Source: Bog-473 sp963706555
GTDB lineage: Bacteria > Actinomycetota > Acidimicrobiia > Acidimicrobiales > RAAP-2
NCBI GenBank assembly: GCA_963706555.1
Contig: OY970164.1
Span: forward strand, 4,898,001-4,962,000
DNA length: 64,000 bases
Direction: 5' to 3'
Shown here: one piece after another, positions 9,041 to 17,910 of the stretch
How positions within the stretch are numbered: position 1 is the first letter of the stretch
Layout of the letters: every line of letters starts with the position of its first letter
The notes under the pieces: model-generated
What the model was told of the DNA's origin: nothing
The model's database searches: none
The model's input: only the letters and a program-made list of their open reading frames with translations
Made by a program: the position numbers and the translations under genes

Positions 9041-10759
9041 TTACTGCGAAGGACGCAACCGCCGGCCCGAACGAGCCCCGGTGGAGACACCCTGGCGCGT
9101 TGCCACCGTGCCGTTGACCACGCTCATCTCGATCCCCTGGGCATCGGTGACGAGGCGTCGTCCGCCCGCGGGCTGGTCATCGACGAAACGCACCCCGGTC
9201 GTCCCGACACGGTCGGGGTCAAAGAGCACCAGGTCGGCGGCGAAACCGGGGCGGACCATGCCGCGGTCGGCGAAGCCGAAGAGCCGGGCTTGGTCCCCGG
9301 TGAGCATGGCGATGGCGCGTTCGAGGGACAGCACCCGACGCTCACGAACCCAGTGCTGCAGGGTCCACACGGCGTAACAGCTGTCGGTATTGGCCAGTAC
9401 ATGGGCTCCGGCATCGGAGGCGCCGATCATGGCGGCCGGGTGAGCGACCAGCCGTGCTACCTCGTCATCGTCCCCGTTGCGCATGACGGTCGCGACCTGC
9501 GTCTCGAAGTTGTCCGCCAGGGCCAGGTCGAGCAGCAGGTCGACCGGATCGCAGTTCCGCTCGGTGCACAAGGTGTCGAAGTCCTTGCCCTCGACATCCG
9601 CTTGGTGCGAGTAGCGCACGCGCACGTGGTCCCAGCGCCCGTTGAAGACGGGGTTCGGGGGCATGGCCGCCCCTTCACGACGCAGCTGGGCCCGGGCTTC
9701 GGGATCGGCTGCGAGTGCCCGGACAGCTTCGGCGCCCCCACGCTCGACCGCGGCCATGAGCGTCGGGAGTGCGCGCACCAACGTTCCGGGGCTGTCCAGC
9801 CGCGTCCACAGCTCGAACGGACGCGTCGAGATCTGGGGCACCACGGCGAATCCGGCTCGCTGCCCTTCCAGGGCCAGGTCCATGATTTCCGCTGCTCCAC
9901 CCGGATCGTCGGTGGAATCGAAGATCGGCCCGACGACCACCGGGCGACCCGACGCCGCGGCAAGCCGTTGATGCCATCCCAGGTCGTCGATGCGCTCCTG
10001 TTGGCCCTGCAGGAGCGCGGCGTTGGCCATGGTGAACAGTCCCGGCCCCGGGCCCTCGCCGAGCACGGCGGCGAATTGGAGCAGCTCGTCCTCCCCGCAG
10101 ATCTGCCCGGGCAGGGCGGTGCCGCCCGGGCCCGGATTTCCCACCACCTGATCGGTGGAGAAGCCGAGGGCGCCGAGGTCCGTGCCCTGGCGCAGCAGTC
10201 GGCCCATCTGTTGGATCTCCTCCGCGCTCGCCTGCCGCGTGTGGACATCGGGCACTCCCATAACGGCGGCACGGATCGGCACGTGACCGATCAGAAAGGC
10301 GTGATTGAGCAGAACGTCGAGTTCGTCGAGACGCGCCGCGTACGACGCCAGGTCCGACCAGTCGAAGGGGACGCCCGTCTCGAAGGACACCTCGGGGATC
10401 TGCTCCACGGTGCTCATCGCTGCGACCAGGTACTGGCGGGCCCCCTCGCTGAGCACGGGGGCCAGGGCGTACCCACAATTGGCGGTGACCACGGTAGTCA
10501 CCCCGAAACTGGAGGATGGGGTCAGATCGGGATCCCAGAAGAGATTGGCATCGAGGTGGGTGTGCGGATCGATGAACCCCGGCGCCAGCACCAGGTCATG
10601 GCCGCTGACCTCTTCGACTGCGTGTCCGGCCACCCGACCGCCGACCTGGGCGATCCTTCCGTCGGACACGGCGACGTCTCCTTGGACCGCAGGACCGCCG
10701 CTGCCGTCGACCACGGTGACGTTGCGGAAGATCAGTTCATGTTCGGCGTGAGCTGCCAT
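9041..10759 (-). CDS. N-acyl-D-amino-acid deacylase family amidohydrolase
   Basis: The 572-residue metal-dependent hydrolase has the amidohydrolase N-terminal composite strand ('IFRNVTVVDGSGGPAVQGDV'), the HxH metal motif in 'APGFIDPHTHLDANLFWDP', and the late aspartate in 'MIGASDAGAHVLANTDSC'. The terminal 'GFAADLVLFDPDRVG' is typical of D-aminoacylase-like enzymes. The ATG at 10759 follows a GGAGA ribosome site, so I prefer it to the ATG at 10801. Known relatives remove N-acyl groups from D-amino acids. Many actinobacterial members are uncharacterised and may act on other amides. Confidence 0.88.
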   Translation of the reverse strand: MAAHAEHELIFRNVTVVDGSGGPAVQGDVAVSDGRIAQVGGRVAGHAVEEVSGHDLVLAPGFIDPHTHLDANLFWDPDLTPSSSFGVTTVVTANCGYALAPVLSEGARQYLVAAMSTVEQIPEVSFETGVPFDWSDLASYAARLDELDVLLNHAFLIGHVPIRAAVMGVPDVHTRQASAEEIQQMGRLLRQGTDLGALGFSTDQVVGNPGPGGTALPGQICGEDELLQFAAVLGEGPGPGLFTMANAALLQGQQERIDDLGWHQRLAAASGRPVVVGPIFDSTDDPGGAAEIMDLALEGQRAGFAVVPQISTRPFELWTRLDSPGTLVRALPTLMAAVERGGAEAVRALAADPEARAQLRREGAAMPPNPVFNGRWDHVRVRYSHQADVEGKDFDTLCTERNCDPVDLLLDLALADNFETQVATVMRNGDDDEVARLVAHPAAMIGASDAGAHVLANTDSCYAVWTLQHWVRERRVLSLERAIAMLTGDQARLFGFADRGMVRPGFAADLVLFDPDRVGTTGVRFVDDQPAGGRRLVTDAQGIEMSVVNGTVATRQGVSTGARSGRRLRPSQ

Positions 10760-10868
10760 CGTTTCTCCGATCGATTGGGATGCACGCGCAGTGGGATGCA
10801 CGCGTGCATGGTGCGGCTGGAGGATGTCGACCTTTCCATCGCGAGCGGGGGAGGACGGGTCTCAGGGG

Positions 10869-11798
10869 CTAGGCGAACAGGGCGAGACCGCGCATTTCGA
10901 CACTCGCCCGGGTGTCGACTCCCGCTGGGCACGTCGGATCGGTGAAGGCGCTGTGCGGCACGCGTACCGACCGGCTCCGGTCGCTGTCGTGCGCTTTGAA
11001 CACCAGAACCTCTCGGGGTGTCATGTCCCGGTAGTAGTACCAACGGTGCGCGGGGTTGTGGAGATAACCGGTTGTGTCATGCGTGATCTCCCCGGTGTCC
11101 TTTTCCACCGTGATGGCGGTCACGGTGATTTCGTCTTCAGGTGCCACCGTCCGCGCATCGCAGACCGCGAGCGGAAAGTCCTGCGGCGGCGGCGAGACTG
11201 CCCGCCACATGTTGTAGAGCGCATAGCGGGAGAATTGGCTGAGGTCGATGGTGTCGACGAAGGCGTCGACCATTTCCACCAGCCCGGTCGCCGACGCGTC
11301 AGTGTTGTCGGCGTGCGGGTAGCGCGCCGGCTTCGCGTTCGAGAGCGGGGCCAACTTGTCTTTCGCACCTTCGCCATAGCGCCGTTTTCCCCGACCCAGC
11401 ATGAAGGCCTGCGAGGCGCCGGTCACCCGTGCCAGCAGATCCGTCATCTCGTCGATGTAGCGCTGGTCGATTTCGGGATCGTCCTGGATCAGATCGAAGT
11501 CGACGATGGAGCTCGTGTGGGGCACCAGCACGAATCCTTCGCGGTCGAGGTCCGTGTGCAGCGGCCGGGCGTTGGTGATGCGAACCGCCCGTCCGGGCAG
11601 CGTCTGCATCGTGGACTCTTCTTCGGCTTCGGTCACGAACTTGAGGGTCTCGTCCTGCGGGGACCGGGGATTCCAGATGTAGTTGATCTCTGCGTCGACG
11701 GCCTCGTCGTCAATCGTCTCGGTTGCGCCCACGGCTGGTCGTCCCCTGGTCTCGCTGCTCCTGTTGCCCCGGTGGCAAGAGCCCGAGTTTACATTCAT
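10869..11798 (-). CDS. CmcJ/NvfI-type oxidoreductase (putative 2-oxoglutarate/Fe(II)-dependent fold)
   Basis: The protein is 309 residues from the ATG at 11798, or 287 from a GTG at 11732 that lies after AGGGGA. The pattern 'LSQFSRYALYNMWRAVSPPPQDFPLAVCD' is seen here as separate blocks: 'YALYNMWRAVSPPPQDFPLA' and later 'WYYYRDMTPREVLVFKAHDS' with 'SVRVPHSAF'. These are the hallmarks of the CmcJ/NvfI family found in cephamycin and fungal meroterpenoid clusters. The final 'RASVEMRGLALF' is also conserved. The natural substrate here is unknown. It is flanked by a SnoaL-like protein, as is common in actinobacterial degradation loci. Confidence 0.75.
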   Translation of the reverse strand: MNVNSGSCHRGNRSSETRGRPAVGATETIDDEAVDAEINYIWNPRSPQDETLKFVTEAEEESTMQTLPGRAVRITNARPLHTDLDREGFVLVPHTSSIVDFDLIQDDPEIDQRYIDEMTDLLARVTGASQAFMLGRGKRRYGEGAKDKLAPLSNAKPARYPHADNTDASATGLVEMVDAFVDTIDLSQFSRYALYNMWRAVSPPPQDFPLAVCDARTVAPEDEITVTAITVEKDTGEITHDTTGYLHNPAHRWYYYRDMTPREVLVFKAHDSDRSRSVRVPHSAFTDPTCPAGVDTRASVEMRGLALFA

Positions 11799-11887
11799 TC
11801 CCCTGAATGTAAAGGGTCACCAGGTCAGCCGGCCACCAACAGGGCGGTTCGAGGCGCTGACGCTGCTTTCGGCCGGCCGACGCGAGC

Positions 11888-12262
11888 TCAGTGACGGGTG
11901 AAGGTGCGGTGCGCGAACCGCCAACCCTCGGGGGTTCGACGGAGCACGTCCTCATACTCCCCCACGGCGCTGAGCTCCGGCGGCGACTCCTTCGTGACGA
12001 GCGCGTACGCCCGCACCGTGGCCCGGTCGCCGTCGAGCTCGATGATCTCGTTCGCCGTCACGTGGTGCCGGTCATCGGGAATACCGGCCACGAATTCGCG
12101 GAGGGCCTCCCGGCCTTGTACCGGTGGACCCAGCTTGAAGTCGAAGACACCGTCCTCGGTGAACAGCGCGGAGACACCGGCCGCATCCTTCGCGTCAATG
12201 GCGAAGCAATAGCGTGCGAGGAGCTTGCGGATCTCCTCGAGATCCTCCGCGGGCGTGGACAC
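11888..12262 (-). CDS. SnoaL-like / NTF2-fold protein
   Basis: This 124-residue protein starts at the GTG at 12262 and reads 'STPAEDLEEIRKLLARYCFA', then 'DAKDAAGVSALFTEDGVFDF' and 'TVRAYALVTKE', ending 'GWRFAHRTFTRH'. This is the cone-shaped NTF2 fold common to SnoaL cyclases, steroid isomerases and dehydratases. The longer reading back to 12406 is not supported because it would be antisense to an SDR remnant. Substrate unknown. Confidence 0.85.
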   Translation of the reverse strand: MSTPAEDLEEIRKLLARYCFAIDAKDAAGVSALFTEDGVFDFKLGPPVQGREALREFVAGIPDDRHHVTANEIIELDGDRATVRAYALVTKESPPELSAVGEYEDVLRRTPEGWRFAHRTFTRH

Positions 12263-12301
12263 GTGAGGGACTGTAGCGCCGGGCGAGGAGCGACTGACTC
12301 G

Positions 12302-12393
12302 GGCGCCATCCCGTGGCTGGTCTCGGACGACGCGAAGGTCGTCTCGGGGATCATCCTTCCGGTCGACGCAGGCGTGACCATCCCTGAGAACGG
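12302..12393 (+). pseudogene. C-terminal remnant of a short-chain dehydrogenase
   Basis: One plus-strand frame reads 'AIPWLVSDDAKVVSGIILPV' followed by DAGVTIP. This is the standard last strand-helix of SDR enzymes (S-D-x-A-x-x-x-x-G-x-x-L-P-V-D-x-G). No Rossmann N-terminus precedes it: the sequence upstream belongs to the SnoaL-like gene on the other strand. It is best read as the stub of a deleted gene. A chance match is unlikely but possible because it is only about 30 residues. Confidence 0.6.
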
Positions 12394-12409
12394 CACAGGC
12401 AGCCAACGG

Positions 12410-14032
12410 TCAGGCCGGGGCAACCACTTTCAGGTGGCGCACCTCGGTGGGAAGGCTGTCGTAGAGGTCGCCCACCAGGTCGTCACGCAGTGACCGGCAC
12501 GCAGGGTCGTCCCACTTGTTCTCCCACTGCTGCGGGTCGTTGTGGACGTCATAGAGCTCGCCGGTGGCGATCGCCACCCCGCCGGGGCCCTGCCCGGTTG
12601 CTTCGTAAATGACCGGGCAGGGCTGGAGAACCGCATCACCCCATGTCGCTTCGAGGCCGTTCGGCTGGCCTGCGGTGGAGGGTTCGTACACGGTGCACAG
12701 CCACCCGTCCCGATAGATGGTGCGCAGGTGCATGCCGTAGCCGGGGAACTGGCTGTCCCACTCGCAGAGCATGCGCACGCGACCCGGGTCGCCGTCGCTG
12801 GTCGGGAGCGCGTGACCTTGGGCCCAGTCGGGAGGGTCGATCCCGGCGATCGCGCAAAACGTCGGCGCCAGGTCCACGTGGCCGACGGGGTCCTGGACCT
12901 CGCCGGCAGCGATGCCCGCTGACGGTGCGGGCCGCCAGATGAACGGCAGCCGCATGAGCGCATCAGTGTGGAACGGCCCCTTGTAGAGAAGCCCGAAGTC
13001 ACCTTGCAATTCACCGTGATCCGTGGTGAACACGATGTCGGTGGTCTCGAGCCACGACCGGGCGGCGATGGCATCGATCACACGCCCGCACGCCTCATCG
13101 ATGAGCTCGTTCATCACATGCACCTTGGCGCTGACCTCACGCAGCTGATCGTGCGTCAGGCGGGACGGGACGAAACCGGCGGGACCGCCTTCCACGTTGG
13201 GAAAGCGGCCGTCCCAGTAGGCCAGCCAATGTGCCGGCTTGCATGCGAGCACGGCGCGGACGTCGTCATCGCTTCCGGGATGGCCGGCGGGCAACGGCAG
13301 GTCCTGCCACGGGACCCGCTGGAGTTCCGAGGCCGGCGGGTCCCAGGGGTGATGCGGGTCGGGAAATGACATCCAGCAGAACCACGGCTCGTCATCCCCG
13401 ACGGAATCGAGCCATTCCACCGTCCGGTCGGCCACCCATTCGGTGTGATACCACCGGCGCGGAATCGGATTGTTCTTGGTCTCCGGCGCCCCAGTGTCCC
13501 CACCGGGCTCCGCTTGCAGCAGGCCGGCGAAGCTGTGCAGGTGCTCGGGATGCTCCGCTGCCAGCCAGCGGCCGTAGTGCGCCAGAGGGAACTCTCCCCA
13601 CGCCGCCGCGTGCAGCGCCTGCTCCGACCGTTCGAAGCCACGCCATGCACCGATGTCACCACGCGCCGCCCGTGCGTTCTCCTCGAACTGCAACTGCGGA
13701 TCGAATCCCGGCTCGAAGTGCGCCTTGCCCAACAAGGCCGTGCGGTAGCCACCTTTCTTCGCGAGATACGCGGCGATCGACGGCGCATCCGTCGGCAATG
13801 GGATCCCGTTGGACACCACCCCGTGGGTCCGCACGTACTGCCCGGTCAGCATGGTGCACCGCGCCGGCATGCACACCGTGTTCTGGTTATAGGCCCGCCG
13901 GTAGTTGATCCCCTCGACCGCCAAGCGGTCGATCACCGGCGTGCGCGCCACCGTGCCTCCGTTGCAGCCGAGACTGTCGTAGCGCTGCTGATCGGTGGTG
14001 ATGAAGAGGATGTTGCGGCCTCGGCTCGTCAT
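12410..14032 (-). CDS. Type I sulfatase (formylglycine-dependent)
   Basis: The 540-residue sulfatase starts 'ILFITTDQQRYDSLGCNGG', giving the metal-binding DQ, and carries the modification motif CMPAR in 'NTVCMPARCTMLTGQYVRTH'. That cysteine would be converted to formylglycine. Downstream metal and substrate residues are visible in 'GKAHFEP' and 'DIVFTTDHGELQGDFGLLYK'. It hydrolyses sulfate esters (or phosphonate esters in some relatives). The start at 14032 is fixed by the 4-bp ATGA overlap with the LON-domain gene. No formylglycine-generating enzyme is encoded in the window. Confidence 0.92.
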   Translation of the reverse strand: MTSRGRNILFITTDQQRYDSLGCNGGTVARTPVIDRLAVEGINYRRAYNQNTVCMPARCTMLTGQYVRTHGVVSNGIPLPTDAPSIAAYLAKKGGYRTALLGKAHFEPGFDPQLQFEENARAARGDIGAWRGFERSEQALHAAAWGEFPLAHYGRWLAAEHPEHLHSFAGLLQAEPGGDTGAPETKNNPIPRRWYHTEWVADRTVEWLDSVGDDEPWFCWMSFPDPHHPWDPPASELQRVPWQDLPLPAGHPGSDDDVRAVLACKPAHWLAYWDGRFPNVEGGPAGFVPSRLTHDQLREVSAKVHVMNELIDEACGRVIDAIAARSWLETTDIVFTTDHGELQGDFGLLYKGPFHTDALMRLPFIWRPAPSAGIAAGEVQDPVGHVDLAPTFCAIAGIDPPDWAQGHALPTSDGDPGRVRMLCEWDSQFPGYGMHLRTIYRDGWLCTVYEPSTAGQPNGLEATWGDAVLQPCPVIYEATGQGPGGVAIATGELYDVHNDPQQWENKWDDPACRSLRDDLVGDLYDSLPTEVRHLKVVAPA

Positions 14033-14679
14033 CCCGATGCGAGCATGCGGTGCAGATCCTGCTCCATGGCCTCGGTGAGCTCGATGAGCAATTCCAACCG
14101 GTGCAGCGTGCTCTCCGCTGAGAGTACGCGCTGCGCATCCATCATGTTGAGGGGAGCCTCGCCGCAAATCTGCCACGACGCAATCTCGGGATCATCGTCG
14201 AACTGCGTCTCGGCGGCCAGGGCTGCGGTGGCACCGGACTCCGAAAGGAGGCCACGGGTACGGCGGACGCTCTGCTCCGCTCGGCGCAGCAAGGACACGG
14301 CGCCCTCGTCGACATGTGGCGGCCACTCGGTCACCATCGCCAAGGGATAGGGATCGTCGGCCAACCACTCCCCGACACGAACACGGACCTCCCCCTGGAC
14401 AATCAGGAGCCACCGGCCGTCGGACAACGCCGCGGCCTTCGTGATGACCGCACGGGTGCCGACCGCCATCCGCTGATCGCCGCCCCCGACCTCTGCGCCC
14501 CGCTCGATGAGGACGACACCGAACCGGGAGTCTCCGGCCAGGCAATCCCGCGTCAGCGCCCGGTACCGTGGCTCGAAGACATGCAGAGGGATCTGCGCGT
14601 GGGGGTAGAGGACAGCGGAGAGAGGAAACATTCCCAGTCGCCGCAACTCCCCATGCTCCGATTCTGCGGCATCCGTCAT
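14029..14679 (-). CDS. LON N-terminal substrate-binding domain protein
   Basis: The 216-residue protein carries the Lon N-terminal fold without AAA+ or protease parts: 'LGMFPLSAVLYPHAQIPLHV', 'FEPRYRALTRDCL', and 'FGVVLIERGAEVGGGDQ'. Such stand-alone LON-domain proteins are widespread in actinobacteria and lack a firm role. It is coupled by ATGA to the sulfatase. The ATG at 14679 is preferred. A GTG six bases upstream is possible. Confidence 0.88.
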   Translation of the reverse strand: MTDAAESEHGELRRLGMFPLSAVLYPHAQIPLHVFEPRYRALTRDCLAGDSRFGVVLIERGAEVGGGDQRMAVGTRAVITKAAALSDGRWLLIVQGEVRVRVGEWLADDPYPLAMVTEWPPHVDEGAVSLLRRAEQSVRRTRGLLSESGATAALAAETQFDDDPEIASWQICGEAPLNMMDAQRVLSAESTLHRLELLIELTEAMEQDLHRMLASG

Positions 14680-14692
14680 CGTCACCAGACTG

Positions 14693-14866
14693 TCACGAAT
14701 CGGAGACCGGGGAGTACGCGAACGGGACCGGCCCTGCGGCCGGTCCCGTACTGATCTGTTCAATGTGCCTGCGCACAACTCCAGCACGGCACAAGTCCGA
14801 GGCGTCGTGTGCGAGGGCCACCTTGTCGGCCGACCGAGACACGCACCGGCTCAAGCGCGGCCACAT
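14693..14866 (-). CDS. Candidate small protein upstream of the LON-domain gene
   Basis: A 57-codon ATG frame ends 13 bases before the LON-domain start. It reads 'MWPRLSRCVSRSADKVALAH' and continues 'DASDLCRAGVVRRHIEQI', an amphipathic helical sequence, but I recognise no family. Its 3' part contains a perfect 12-bp-stem hairpin (14722-14749), which argues against it being coding or suggests an attenuator. No strong ribosome site is present. Confidence 0.25.
   Translation of the reverse strand: MWPRLSRCVSRSADKVALAHDASDLCRAGVVRRHIEQISTGPAAGPVPFAYSPVSDS
14722..14749. terminator. Perfect 12-bp stem hairpin in the LON/P450 spacer
   Basis: ACGGGACCGGCC at 14722-14733 pairs exactly with GGCCGGTCCCGT at 14738-14749 around a CTGC loop, with no T-tract on either side. 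In high-GC actinobacteria such hairpins often terminate transcription. No gene clearly ends here, so it may be an attenuator ahead of the LON gene. Confidence 0.5.
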
Positions 14867-15324
14867 TCGCCGGACTATTCTTCGTGCGAGTTGCGCTGCG
14901 GCGCCACCGACGTCAACATCGGTGACGCGGGTTCAGTCCGGTGGATCGCCTTCCTCGGTCGAGCTTGTCGACGTCATCGGCAGCTCCTTTCCACTTAGGG
15001 CAACGGCGGAGTCGTCCGTTACCAATCTCCTGTCAGTATCTCCCTCCGTGTCGGGGAAGGGAACCCCCTTTGAACTGCCTCTTCGCGAACCTGCTGGTCA
15101 TACGGGCGCGGGAAACACAATGTTCATCCACCCCGTCGTGCGAACACGGCGGTTGAGGGTTTGCCTCACTGCCGCGAACCCCTGACGCTGCGCGCTTCGG
15201 CGCCAATGTGCAACACTCCGAGACAAAGTGCGCGGTGAGTAGCCTCAATGACCGACGACGCGAACGATAGACGAACGAACGACAGACGACCGGTCGCCGG
15301 ACGGTCCGACAACAGTGGGGTGAC
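14867..15324. other. Intergenic spacer upstream of the P450 gene
   Basis: I see no convincing full-length gene. On the minus strand near 14935-14980 an ATG follows an AAGGAG ribosome site but opens only 14 codons ('MTSTSSTEEGDPPD'). Just before the P450 start there are repeated CGAACGA/GACAGACGA units and a GGGGTGAC ribosome site at about 15314-15321. Confidence 0.5.
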
Positions 15325-16536
15325 ATGAGCGCGCAATTGGTCCAGGAGATGGACCTCCCGTTACTCCAGACCATCGGCATGGAGCGTCGAGATGCCGTTG
15401 CCGCCATTGCCGAAGCCCGGGCGCACCATTGGCTGGCCCGCACCGAAATGGGTTACTGCGTCACCCGGCTGGAAGACGTGACCGCAGTCTTGCGTGACAA
15501 GCGCTTTCACTCAGCGCTTTCGATCCTCCCGCAGATGTCGGGCCTTCCCGAGTCAGGTCAGCGGCGACGCCGCAAGTCCATTCTCTCGATGGAGGGCGAG
15601 GAGCACGCACGGCTGCGCCGGCTGGTCGCCCCGGCATTCACACCGGCCTCTGCCAATCGGCTGCGTCCGACCATGCAGGCGGTGATCACCGACCTGGTCG
15701 ACCCCATCAGCGACAGCGGGAAGTGCGAGTTCGTCACCGACGTGTGCGAGCCTTATCCCATTCCGATCGTCTGCGAGCTCCTGGGCGCACCACGTGAGGA
15801 CTGGAAGCTCTTTTCGTCCTGGGCCACCGATATCTTCAGGATCTTCAACGGCACGCTCGAACAGGACCTTCCGTTCATCGAGCGCGCCTCGGACGAGCTC
15901 ACCGCGTACGTGAGCGCGATGATCAGTCAACGGCGAGCCGATCCCCGCGCCGACCTCCTGAGTGATCTGATCGCCATCGAGGAGGAGGGTGATCGGCTTT
16001 CGACCCAGGAGATGGCGATGCTGGCCCAAGCCGTCCTGATGGCGGGCACCGACACGACCCGCAACCAGTTGGCGTGCAGTGTGGCCCTCTTCGCCGAACA
16101 TCCCGACCAGTGGCGTTTGCTCGCCGAACAGCCCGGGTTGGCGCCACGCGCCGTGGAAGAGTCGATGCGGTATCTCGGTGCGGTGCGGGCCACGGTGCGC
16201 TTCGCCTCCGAAGACGTGATCTACCGCGACGTCCTGTTCCCGCAAGGCACCATCGTCTCCACGTCGTTGGCCGGGGCCAACCGTGATCCCGAGATCTGGC
16301 AAGAGCCGGACCGATTCGACATCACGAAGGAACGCGGCACCGCACAGATGACCTTCGGCTCGGGCATCCACTTCTGCCTCGGCGCCGCCTTGGCCCGCGC
16401 CGAGCTGCAAGAAGCGCTCCCGCTTCTCGCACGGCGCCTCCCCGGGCTCGCCCTGCAGGGACCCGTCGAATGGAAGCCGGCCAATTTCGGCATCTGGGGT
16501 CCCGCGCGCCTCCCCCTCCAATTCGACGTGGCGTGA
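15325..16536 (+). CDS. Cytochrome P450
   Basis: The 403-residue P450 has the I-helix oxygen-activation motif 'AGTDTTRNQL', the ExxR motif in 'EESMRYLGAVRATVRFAS', and the heme-ligand loop 'FGSGIHFCLGAALARAE' with the proximal cysteine. It is a soluble bacterial class I type that needs ferredoxin and a reductase, neither encoded nearby. The GGGGTGAC site supports the ATG at 15325. Its stop overlaps the following gene by GTGA. Confidence 0.95.
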   Translation: MSAQLVQEMDLPLLQTIGMERRDAVAAIAEARAHHWLARTEMGYCVTRLEDVTAVLRDKRFHSALSILPQMSGLPESGQRRRRKSILSMEGEEHARLRRLVAPAFTPASANRLRPTMQAVITDLVDPISDSGKCEFVTDVCEPYPIPIVCELLGAPREDWKLFSSWATDIFRIFNGTLEQDLPFIERASDELTAYVSAMISQRRADPRADLLSDLIAIEEEGDRLSTQEMAMLAQAVLMAGTDTTRNQLACSVALFAEHPDQWRLLAEQPGLAPRAVEESMRYLGAVRATVRFASEDVIYRDVLFPQGTIVSTSLAGANRDPEIWQEPDRFDITKERGTAQMTFGSGIHFCLGAALARAELQEALPLLARRLPGLALQGPVEWKPANFGIWGPARLPLQFDVA

Positions 16537-17008
16537 CCCGGCCGCCGCCGCCGACGCGCACCGAATTCGTCCCGGCACAGTTCGTTCCTCCCAAAGCCCC
16601 ACATGGCGCGGGGTACGCGCTCGTCCCCCTCGGGGTCGAACAGAACGAGAGCGACCTCGACGCGTGGAGCTCGAGTGTCGAGCACATTCATGCCACACCG
16701 GGCTTCGCCGGCCGCCCGTGGCCCGATGCGCCCATGACGTTGGAGCGCAACGCTGAGGACCTCGCCGCGCACGAGAGGGACTTCGCCTCCGCGGTGGCTT
16801 CACCTATTCGGTCGTCAGCGATCCCGGCGACCAGGTCATCGGCTGCGTCTACATCTACCCGTCGGCCAAGGACGACGTCGAGGCCGACGTGCGCTCGTGG
16901 GTCCGTGCCACCCACGCCGACTTGGACGGCCCGCTGTATCGGACGGTGGTCGATTGGCTGCAGAGCGATTGGCCGTTCATCAGCTACGACTACGCCCCAC
17001 GTCCCTGA
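16533..17008 (+). pseudogene. Acetyltransferase-like protein with a one-base frameshift
   Basis: The GTG at 16533 overlaps the P450 stop. The first frame reads 'FVPPKAPHGAGYALVPLGVE' and 'HATPGFAGRPWPDAPMTLER', up to 'AAHERDF'. At about 16788-16796 the homologous reading moves to the -1 frame: 'GFTYSVVSDPGDQVIGCVYI', then 'DVRSWVRATHADLDGPLYRT' and 'SDWPFISYDYAPRP' to a TGA at 17006. The restored protein would be about 158 residues, resembling GNAT-fold acetyltransferases ('VIGCVYIYP' strand, 'VRSWVRA'). One base appears to be missing. Confidence 0.75.
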
Positions 17009-17037
17009 GTCAGCGTGACACGAGCGAGATCGACGCC

Positions 17038-17388
17038 TCAGCCGGCGGCGTCAGGAGACGATTCGACGGACACCTCGTAGGACCACAGTTCCGACGAGAC
17101 CGTCACCGGACCGCCATGGGGGGCCGGGCGGTCGGCACCGGCATGCCCGTGGGCAAAGGCGGGCGAGGAGACCCAGCTCTTGAAGGACTCCTCGTCCTTC
17201 CATCTGGTCACGACCAGCCATTGGCGGCGGTCGTCCGTCGGCCGCAACAATTCGAAGCCCTCGAACCCCTCCTGGTTGTCGACGGCGCCGGCCCGGGCGG
17301 CAAACCTCTTCGCCAGCTCGTCCCCAGCGCCCTCGGGCACGGTGATTGCGTTGATCTTGATCACAGTTGGTCGTTGCGCTGAAGTCAT
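17038..17388 (-). CDS. ABM-fold monooxygenase, possible MhuD/IsdG-type heme-degrading enzyme
   Basis: This 116-residue antibiotic-biosynthesis-monooxygenase-like protein contains 'VIKINAITVPEGAGDELAKR' followed by 'FAARAGAVDNQEGFEGFELL' and 'WLVVTRWKDEESFKSWVSS'. The asparagine, tryptophan and 'FEGFELLRP' pattern is like the mycobacterial heme oxygenase MhuD. A generic ABM function cannot be excluded. No heme uptake genes are adjacent. Confidence 0.75.
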   Translation of the reverse strand: MTSAQRPTVIKINAITVPEGAGDELAKRFAARAGAVDNQEGFEGFELLRPTDDRRQWLVVTRWKDEESFKSWVSSPAFAHGHAGADRPAPHGGPVTVSSELWSYEVSVESSPDAAG

Positions 17389-17511
17389 GACACCTCACAT
17401 GGGCGGACGGATCTCCCGATCTTGCCAGGTCCAGAGTGCGTACGAAATCCGCTCGGTCATCCCCCGCGTCCCTGGCCTTTCACGGTGGGACCACGTGGCG
17501 CTCTGCGTCCT

Positions 17512-17910
17512 TCAGTCGGGAAGCAGGGAAGTGACGTCGTCGCCGCTCATGAGCTTGCCGACGAGGCCCATGTCGAAGTAGTCGCGCCACTGCACGATCC
17601 GGCCACCCGTCACCTCGAATGCACCCATCACCGGCACTGGGGCCATGATGCCGTTCGCCGTTATTTCGTCCACCCGCTCCGTAAGCACCGTGCGCCCGTC
17701 TTCGACCAGGTTCCTGATGCGGAAGGAGATCGGATCGAACATGTCGAACTGAAACTTCACGGCAGCGACTGCAGCATCCCTGCCGACAGCCGGCTCCGAC
17801 CCGATGTTGTGGTACACGACCTTCTCGTCCAGGAGGGACTCCACCGTGGCGAGATCCTTCCGGTCGATCGCCGCGCAAAACTCTCTGACCACCTCAGCCG
17901 CTGTAGCCAT
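17512..17910 (-). CDS. Limonene-1,2-epoxide-hydrolase-like protein (NTF2 fold)
   Basis: The 132-residue protein starts at an ATG at 17910, seven bases after AAAGGA. It reads 'EVVREFCAAIDRKDLATVES', 'YHNIGSEPAVGRDAAVAAVK', 'TVLTERVDEI' and 'GGRIVQWRDYFDMGLVGK'. The Asp-Arg-Asp-like pattern (ERVD; WRDYFD) matches limonene epoxide hydrolases, which open epoxides with water. It may instead be a non-catalytic NTF2-like protein. Confidence 0.8.
   Translation of the reverse strand: MATAAEVVREFCAAIDRKDLATVESLLDEKVVYHNIGSEPAVGRDAAVAAVKFQFDMFDPISFRIRNLVEDGRTVLTERVDEITANGIMAPVPVMGAFEVTGGRIVQWRDYFDMGLVGKLMSGDDVTSLLPD

Noticed and set aside
9290..10945. A 551-codon plus-strand open frame
   Set aside because: It is the reverse shadow of the D-aminoacylase-type gene, which has clear metal motifs on the minus strand.
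12263..12420. Extended N-terminus of the SnoaL-like protein to 12406
   Set aside because: The extra residues are antisense to the SDR remnant, and the GTG at 12262 gives the family start.
15553..16803. A 416-codon minus-strand open frame
   Set aside because: It is antisense to the P450 gene with its heme-ligand and ExxR motifs.
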